Origin: Diospyros lotus
Lineage: Eukaryota > Streptophyta > Magnoliopsida > Ericales > Ebenaceae
Direction of reading: 5' to 3'
Length of the DNA stretch: 64,000 nt
Assembly (NCBI RefSeq): GCF_014633365.1
Contig: NC_068346.1
Span: forward strand, 13,847,030 to 13,911,029
Under the pieces are notes generated by a model. It worked only from the letters and a program-made list of their open reading frames with translations, did no database searches and was not told the DNA's origin. Position numbers and translations under genes: made by a program. This document shows, piece by piece, positions 57,272-64,000 of the stretch; positions within the stretch are counted from its first letter, which is position 1; every line of letters starts with the position of its first letter.

Positions 57272-57548
57272 ATGTCTCACTCTCTTTCAAAGCTTGTAAT
57301 TTCTCTTCCCGTTTCATCCCAAACCTCCTCCACTAACAAATCCAAGCTCCGTCTTCCCGAATCCGCCAAATTTCTGAAGCCAATCGGCGAAGATGATAGT
57401 AGAGGCCGCTGCTGTAAAGGTAATGGGGTCAAGGCCATGGCTGGCGATGGCAAGGACAGCCTCGACCACTTGCAGAGGGAGAGGGAGAGGGCTAGGAAGC
57501 ACCAGCCTCAGCCGCCCAAGAGAAGCCTCGCCCAGGTTGCACCCATAG
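57272..57548 (+). CDS. HSP21-like: Organellar (HSP21-type) small heat-shock protein, exon 1
   Basis: 277 bp from ATG 57272 to the donor ATAG|GTAAAC. It encodes 92 residues plus one base: a Ser/Thr-rich, acid-poor transit-peptide-like start (MSHSLSKLVISLPVSSQTSS) and a basic linker (LQRERERARKHQPQPPKRSL). The next codon is completed in exon 2 at 60430. An ATG at 57156 opens a different frame that overlaps this start. If the TATA-like site at 57172 is used, that ATG is not transcribed. Chloroplast targeting is favoured over mitochondrial because of the Met-rich helix in exon 2. Confidence 0.85.
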
Positions 57549-57899
57549 GTAAACTTATCCCCAATTCACTTCAGCAAATTCAAATTCATATTCTAATGAT
57601 GTCTTTTACATAAATGGCTATGTTGCAGCGTTAATTAATTTCTACGAACAGGGATCCTTCTTCCTATGATTTTTCTTTTTTTTTTTTTTCTTACGGAATT
57701 TCTTGAGGCTTTGTTTAGGAGAAATGGAATTGGAAAGGAGGAAATAGAATAGAAAATAAGAGTAAAGGGTGGAAAGTAATAGAAAGCTTGTCTGGTTGCT
57801 TGGGAGAGGTGAAAATGGATGGATTGGAAGGATATTGACCAATAAATTATCATTCTACTCTTTTAATAAATAGATTGTGTGGTCAAATCTAGAACAAGA
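57549..57899 (+). other. Left part of the heat-shock gene intron
   Basis: The intron runs 57549-60429 (2881 bp). About 350 bp of non-transposon sequence lies before the Mutator-like element and about 450 bp after it. There is a T run at 57669-57689. No coding content is seen. Confidence 0.6.
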
Positions 57900-57908
57900 T
57901 TAGTTTTT

Positions 57909-59974
57909 GGACAATGCTATACGAACGAACACAACGACAAACGGGTTGACAAACCCAGATTCTCGCGAGATTTTGACACCAAAATATCGCGAGAACTTGA
58001 ATCCAAATTATTTGAAGAAGCGCCCAATTTTGGGCGCTTGTACTTTGCCCCTATCTCTCTCCCTCTTTCTCTCATTTCAGAGTGTCTCTCTTTCTTTCCT
58101 CTCCATTGTATCTCCAACTATCTCTCTCACTTTCTCTCTCCACTGCATCTCCTTCACCTCCAATGGATCTCCTCCACCTACAAACCCTTCGGTGCTCATT
58201 TTTGCCGTCATCGGACTTCCACTAGCAACAGCGTTGGGCGTCGGCGTGCCCCTCTCTCTCTCTTCCTTACCCACCCAGCCTGCGTTGCCAGTGAACTTGA
58301 AGACGAAGGAGCCACCGACGAGCTTGAAGACGAAGGAAATCGGTCGCCAACGAGCTCAAAGAAGAAGGAGCCTCCTACGTTGCCGATGAGCTCGCCTAAG
58401 TCGGTGGCCGGTGGTCGATGCGCGATGCCCACTGTCATCGTCAAATCGTCACAAGGTTGCTGATTTGAGAAGTTTGATTTCTTCGTGCGATGTTTGAGAA
58501 TTCCTCATCAGGAAACTTTTGTTTCAGAGAGAGATTGTGCAAGATTTTAAGAAGTTTAATCTCTCTATTTTTTCTGTTTATTGTTGTTTTAGGCCTAACA
58601 TATGTAACTTATAATAGGATAATTTAATTTGTCATTCTACAAAGTGTTCTTTTATTGTTGCAACTACAATATACTAGAGCCTTGACTCCAGTTTTCATAT
58701 TTTATGGATTGAAATATAAGTGCAAGCAACCTGCAGAAAGACCATGGACCATTGATAGTATGTGAATCGTGGATGATTGTGGGTGCTGAGTGGCCTTGTC
58801 TTTTAATGAGAACTTGGATTGGTGGATGATATGCCTTGATACAGTCTTGTTTTTTTGGTGCTAATCTCTGATGCGTCCAAACCCATTGTGCTGAAATTCT
58901 CTGTTGGATGTTCTTCCTTACTTGTTAGGTTGGATTATTTTCTGTTAATTTTAAACATCCTTTAAAAAATTGGATAGCCAACAAGAATCACATAAAAGAA
59001 CATAAAACAAAAAGAAGTTGCACCCACGTATGATCACCAACAAAATACTGATTATGGAATCTTCCATTCCTGGCTCCAAGCTACTCTTAAACCATACAAA
59101 ACCCACTTCACAATCATACAACCACTTCACAAGCTACTCTTAACAACCAATCAATGTACTCTACAAGTTTATACATCTCATCTAAACATATAACCATACA
59201 CAATGTAGACATTGATATAACAACACTATAAGTTCAAATATTATAATTAAATTTATACAGAAGAAGAATAAGAAGAAGAAAGGTTTGAAGCCATGGAAGG
59301 GAAATCTTTAGCCAGTCACGCACGCGCGAGAGACCCAAGGGATGCTGGACTGCCGAAAGTGGAGGAGACGCAGTCGCCGGTCACGCACTCGGGTGGAGTT
59401 GGAACCAGATCTAAGGGATCCACTGTTGTGATGAGAAGAGAAAGTGGATGGGCGTGAGGGCTGGGCGAGGTGTATGTTGGGTGGGGTCAGTGGTAGAGAT
59501 GTTGAACATCTTGTTGAGCTTGCCGGACCTCTTGATGTCGCTACTCGTGTACAAAACGGTGCAGTGGGCCTTGAGATGCTCGGGTCGATCCAAGATGTAA
59601 AGGCTGCTGTTGAGCTGGTGCGATGGGAAGCCGGAGAAGATGCAGTCGCATGCGCGGGAGAGAGAGAGAGAGAGAGAGAGAGAATGGGTGAGGAAGAAGC
59701 AACTGTTGGGCTGGTAGAGAGATAGAGAAAGTGAAGAAGAAACAGGGGGAAGAAGCAACTGTTGGGCTAGTAGAGAGAGAGAGAAGGTGAAGAAGAAACA
59801 GGGGTTGGGCAGGTAGAGAGAGAGAGAAGGTGAAGAAGAAACAGGAGTTGGGCGGGATTTTAATTTTTTTAGTTGATTGAGGGTAGATTTGTAATTAAAG
59901 CAAAGGATAAATTTGTCATTTAATCTGAGTTTGTCAATCTGTTTGTCGTTGTGTTCGTCCGTGTAGCATTGTCC
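57909..59974. mobile_element. Mutator-like element with long TIRs (possible Pack-MULE) in the heat-shock gene intron
   Basis: 2066 bp. Ends GGACAATGCTATACGAACG and, inverted, GGACAATGCTACACGGACG continue as about 53-bp inverted repeats with about six mismatches. A perfect 9-bp duplication TTAGTTTTT lies at 57900-57908 and 59975-59983. No transposase is seen. The interior has two GC-richer, coding-like stretches (about 58140-58470, and 59280-59700) plus a (GA)n run at 59658-59682 and three degenerate 55-60-bp tandem units at 59695-59850. Confidence 0.9.
59411..59758 (-). pseudogene. Coding-like segment inside the Mutator-like element
   Basis: Minus-strand open frame of 115 codons. Residues about 36-92 (FSGFPSHQLNSSLYILDRPE, HCTVLYTSSDIKRSGKLNK) have the balanced composition and raised GC of a real exon, while the N-terminal part is translated simple repeat. 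I do not recognise the family. It may be a captured host gene fragment. Confidence 0.35.
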
Positions 59975-60429
59975 TTAGTTTTTTCCCTAAAAAAGGTTAA
60001 TGTTATTAAAGTTCCATTTCATCCTTTTTTGCATGTCGGATCAGACAAAAACTACTCATCGAAAAAGAAAAGACAAAAACTATAGCTTTGGATGAAAATT
60101 AATGGAAAACCCAAATGAGAAAACCTCTCCATTGATTTTTATTGCATTCTCTCAGATTCACTATACGAGTAAAGAACATGGCGGGATGGGAATGTGCTTT
60201 TACGAGTTACTGCATATATCAAGTAACTTTACCCAATACATACTTAAAATGTACTGACTGTGACTTCTTGTCAAAAAGAAAAAGAACATGGTGGGAATGA
60301 CAGTGATGCTGTTCTTTTAGACATTATATAGGAGAGGAGGAGCAACATCTTATCATCATTTCAATGAAACTTCTGTGGTTTCGCATCACCGTTTCAATGA
60401 AACATTTTTTAAGTTGTGTGTATGTGCAG

Positions 60430-60923
60430 CTATGTGGGACAAATTCCCAACAGCCAGAACAGTGCAGCAAATGATGGAGACAATGGAGAGGATGATGGAG
60501 GACCCATTTGAATACAGCGGGGGGTGGCCGTCGCCGCTGCCGGTTGGGGGCGGCGGCTACAGCCGGGGAAGAACTCCATGGGACATAAAAGAAGGGGAGG
60601 GAGAGTACAAGATGCGGTTCGACATGCCGGGGATGACGAAGGAGGATGTGAAGGTGTGGGTGGAGGAGAAGATGCTGGTGGTGAAGGCCGAGAAGGCGCA
60701 GAAGAAGAAGAAGAAGAAGAACGGCGAGGAACAAGAAGGCAACGGCAGCGAGGAGAACGAGGAGTGGTCTGCCAAGAGCTATGGCAGATACAGCAGCAGG
60801 ATTGCGTTGCCGGATAATGTCCAGTTTGAGAAGATCAAGGCTGAGGTTAAAGATGGAGTTTTGTACATAACCATACCAAAAGCTAGCACCAGTTCCAGCA
60901 TTTTGGATGTTAAGGTTGAGTGA
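60430..60923 (+). CDS. HSP21-like: Organellar (HSP21-type) small heat-shock protein, exon 2
   Basis: 494 bp from acceptor GTGCAG|CTATG to TGA at 60921-60923, giving a 256-residue precursor. It begins with MWDKFPTA and the Met-rich amphipathic helix TVQQMMETMERMMEDPF, a hallmark of chloroplast HSP21-type proteins. Then comes the alpha-crystallin domain (residues about 141-245): TPWDIKEGEGEYKMRFDMPG, KEDVKVWVEEKMLVV, SYGRYSSRIALPDN, KIKAEVKDGVLYITIPK. An unusual Lys-then-Glu-rich insert (KKKKKKNGEEQEGNGSEEN) sits in the middle loop. The end, ILDVKVE, carries a V-x-V form of the C-terminal anchor. It is an ATP-independent holdase that oligomerises in the organelle stroma. Confidence 0.94.
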
Positions 60924-61001
60924 TCGGTGGATATGGCATCCAGTAATTTAGCTTTTGTGATATATATAAAGAGTCTATAAAGTAAGATGATGTACAATTG
61001 C

Positions 61002-61375
61002 ACATGTAAAAGCCGTTTTGTGATGGTGGTACTCTATGCCTCTTGACATGTCATGAATTCCAATGAAAATATGCTGTACTTCAATAGTTAAAAAATATTT
61101 TGATATATAAAATGTTAATAAAAATAGTTTTTAATAAATATAAAAAATATGATATTTAGTTAAAACATTATGATTTTATATCTTAATTATTAAAAGTTAC
61201 ATCATATGTAAAAGCAAATTTGTGATAATGGTACTATATGCCTAAAAAAAATTTGATATGTAAAACATCAATAAAAATAGTCTTTAATAGATGTGAAAAA
61301 TATGATATTTAGTTTTGATGTGTAAAATATTATGATTTTATATTTTAATTATTAAAGTTATTGTTTTAAGTTTTT
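61002..61375 (+). repeat. Diverged tandem duplication of the heat-shock gene 3' flank
   Basis: Two neighbouring copies (about 61002-61195 and 61205-61375) share ATGTAAAAGC, a TTGTGATRRTGGTACT block and TATGCC, then AAATATGATATTTAGTT, and ATTATGATTTTATAT. The first copy includes the likely end of the transcript. Confidence 0.6.
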
Positions 61376-62886
61376 ATCGTTGTGAAACATTAGTGTGTTT
61401 ATAAATGAACTTGATTATATAGGTATTATGTTACGAGAATGGTTGGTTGATAATATAATGATAATATAATATTTGAATAGATTGATTAATTTATTATATT
61501 TTTTAATAATTATAAAATATGTCATTTAATTCTTAAAGTTTAAAATGTTTAACATTTTGTTTTTTAATTATTAAAAATTATTATTTTAAGTTTTTGTTCT
61601 AATTAAAAGTAACAGACTTATTATTTACATCATGTAAAATGTATAAATAAAGTTACATGTCATAAAAAAATTACGTTAATGTGATATATCAAATTAAAAT
61701 TTACCATAATGAAAAAAAGATTAAATTATCTATAGTTTAAAAGAATTTTAAATCCTAAACATTGAAATCTCTAAATCATTAGGAGATCTTCTCTCAATCA
61801 CAAAAATGAGATAATTAATCTTCATCATTTTTCTTTGTTAAATTCAATTACATACTCTTTTGTTTATATCTTTTTTTATGTTTCAGGGTAAGTAATTAAA
61901 ATAATAATTTTTAATAATTGAGATGAATAATTTTGACATTTTTTACATTAAAGGCCAAACATCATATTTTTTAATTAAGCATAAAATCAGTTAATCTATT
62001 TAAATACAACTAACTGATTATTCACACGCTAATATTCCATCACAATAATGACATAAAGTAATAATTTTTTTTAAAATTGAGACACATAACTTAACATTTT
62101 GTACATTGAAAACCAAGTATGATATTTTTTAATTATTGAGGGAATGTCATATGCATTAATCCATGAAAATACACTGAATGAATATTGGTGAAATCGTTGT
62201 TAGTGTATGCCCTATGAGCCAAGTTTGGTGAGCTCATAAATGATACACTAAGACCTAAGTTTAGTGTAGACTTCACGAACCAAGTGTGGTGCTTTGGTGA
62301 AAGATATACAATGATTGTTACAATGATAAAATAAATTAGACATGATTCATCATTTGTACTTAATTGTATATAAATGCTTAAGGATAAAGTCATGAGAACT
62401 AACCTGCGTGGAGACTGGTTAAAGTGTGATTTTAATTGTAAAAGCACTCAACACATACACTAAAAGATTAGTACTTTAAAACATAGTCCCTGGTCAAGGT
62501 ATCATTGAGAAGGGATATCAATGATGCATGCAAAACTATTATATACATGTTGCCTTTGTCTTAAGGAAGACAACAACCAATCTGGTGTGGGATCAAGGCA
62601 AGTGTATGGGTTCTTATTAGAGAACAAGTTCACTTAACATGACCTGACATAGGATTCTATAAGACTTACAGGTGTTTATGGAAACCTTGGTGCCGGCTGT
62701 GTAATGTTATAATTTGACTTGTGGTCATCATAGTATCTTATACGTGGATTCACATACTTTGACTCCATTACAAAAGCATCCAATAAAGGGTGTGAACTCA
62801 GCGGTGATTGAGTATGTCATGAAGCATATGAAGGTTGTGAGTGATCCATAGAGAATTCATCGATTCTTAATGGGAGAATGTCTCTT
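61376..62886. other. AT-rich intergenic DNA with a possible LTR fragment
   Basis: No exon is seen. From about 62195 the sequence TTAGTGTATGCCCTATGAGC and the following 650 bp have the less AT-rich texture of copia-type LTRs that I recall starting in this way. Ends and a partner copy are not visible. Confidence 0.35.
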
Positions 62887-64000
62887 GAGTCCCTTTGATG
62901 ATAAGGTAATTGATAGGTTTGAAATACTATGGCACACACTCAAGAGGGGGATGAATTGAGTAATTTAAAAACTTGATAGAACTTGAAAAACTTTTTTGAT
63001 ACAAATTGAGGTTTTAATGATTTAAAACATAAAACATATAAAATAACAAATGTAAATCAAGAAAGATAAATATGTGAATCAAGTGATGAATAAACAAATG
63101 CTTGGAAAGATAAAGATCAAGGAACACAAGCACAAGAGAACACAAGGATTTATAGTGGTTTGGTTTAATCCAAGCTTAATCCACTACTTTAGCTCCTCAC
63201 TAAGAATTTTCAAACAATCCACTAAAATCTCCTATCACTTCGGATAGGCCCTTTAGCATCAAGTTAGGAAATACAATCTCTTGCTTGAAAAGCAAGCCCT
63301 CTAGCAATACAAGTTAGGAAAAATAAGAAAGATACAAATGAGAGTTTCTAAGAGTATACACTTTTAATTATAATGTCTCTCAATAAAGATACAAGGCTTG
63401 AATCAAATAAAACAAATTTAGTATAAAGCCTTTGGGAGAAAAATAAAGCACAAACTCTCGTAAGCTTCAAGTAAAATGATTTGTAATTTTTAGATCAACT
63501 CATTTCCATTCATTAGCCTTCTCAAGTTAATCCATGGCTTGTATTTATAAGCATTCCAAGAGCCTTGCCCAAAACTAGTCGTTTGTGACCATTGGAATTT
63601 GAAAAACTAGTAGTTATGACTTTCTGCGAAAAGAGTTAGTCGACATAAGATAAGAGATAGTTGACAGAATTAATCAATAAAACAAGACATAGTCGACAGA
63701 ATGATACACTTAGTTGATATAATGAATTTATTAATTTTGTTAGTCTACAAAATAAAAGGCATAGTTGACAGATTGAGGCCAATGAAGAATCATATAAATG
63801 CATACACACTATTAGTCGACAAAATAAGACTAACAAAGAAATTTATTACTGTTAATCGACAGAAGCAAGGATTAGTCGACAAAAACTAAACTTACAATGT
63901 GTTAGTTGACAGAATGAGGAAGATAGTCTACAGATGCAAAGGTAGTAACACAACTTAGTCGATAGAAGGAGGAAGTTTTGTTGACAGATGAAGCATTTAG
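62887..64000. repeat. Dispersed repeat family, copy B (runs off right edge)
   Basis: Same block order as 52960-55440: CAAGAGGGGGATGAATTGAG (62941), GGATTTATAGTGGTTTGGTT (63147), CTCACTAAGAATTTTC, CCACTAAAATCTCC and CCTCTAGCAA. Between 63640 and 63990 the word AGTCGACAGA and close variants (AGTTGACAGA, AGTCTACARA) recur about 13 times at 15-40-bp spacing. Confidence 0.6.

Noticed and set aside
57879..58463. ORFs of 160-194 codons at the left of the Mutator-like element
   Set aside because: They start in the inverted repeat and are rich in Ser/Leu from (TCTC)n sequence. No domain is visible, so they were kept only as a possible captured segment in the element entry.
60524..60817. Second frame over the small heat-shock exon
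   Set aside because: Glu/Gly/Arg-rich overlapping frame created by the GAA/GAG codons of the real exon.
63640..63990. CRISPR-like array of AGTCGACAGA words
   Set aside because: Spacing is irregular, words vary and there are no uniform spacers. The DNA is a plant nuclear dispersed repeat.

Overview
The window is nuclear DNA from a flowering plant, most likely a eudicot. It has multi-exon host genes with GT-AG introns, AT-rich intergenic DNA and dense nested plant transposons. The species cannot be named from the sequence. Four host genes are supported: MAD2 (spindle checkpoint, + strand, 19.0-20.4 kb), a 57-residue plant-conserved small protein (+, 21.2 kb), SRP72 (signal recognition particle, - strand, 22.7-47.4 kb) and an organellar HSP21-type small heat-shock protein (+, 57.3-60.9 kb). 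All four reading frames look intact.

Layout. At 1-15.7 kb a Ty1/copia element on the - strand runs off the left edge. Its leader is split by a 13.8-kb Ty3/gypsy element of the Athila/Tat type (1142-14951, 2-kb LTRs, perfect 5-bp target duplication). The gypsy gag-pol carries three in-frame stops. Where an env-like gene would sit, it carries two intact ORFs. The first (9746-10291) has a basic/cysteine motif resembling the nucleic-acid-binding proteins of carlaviruses. The second (10459-11058) is an intronless LONELY GUY (LOG) cytokinin-activating enzyme homologue that keeps both signature motifs. Polypurine-tract-like copies bracket the cargo, and there is a possible private promoter and splice pair. 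This is the most novel part of the window.

From 15.7 to 18.7 kb lie repeat remnants, then the MAD2 promoter with two mitosis-type AACGG elements, MAD2 itself and the small gene. SRP72 follows on the - strand. Its exons 3-6 lie at 22.7-26.0 kb and exons 1-2 at 47.0-47.4 kb, separated by a 20,972-bp intron. That intron holds a three-level nest: a copia (29604-41988) containing a gypsy (31197-38513), which contains a hAT (33949-37394). Each level is confirmed by its target duplication. A gag-only gypsy (42004-45165) lies beside it and is itself hit by a solo LTR and a MITE. Older debris and an Au-type SINE complete the intron.

From 47.4 to 57.1 kb is gene-free DNA with a hAT MITE, a Mutator-like element and a dispersed repeat. 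That repeat was struck by two abutting PIF/Harbinger-type elements, one carrying the first exon of an LRR receptor kinase. The HSP21-type gene follows, with a heat-shock-element-like block upstream and a 2.1-kb Mutator-like element with long terminal inverted repeats and a 9-bp duplication in its only intron. The right end is AT-rich DNA with a second copy of the dispersed repeat.

The host genes are unrelated housekeeping or stress genes and show no joint function. The main story is layered transposition, gene capture by three transposon types, and tolerance of a huge intron.
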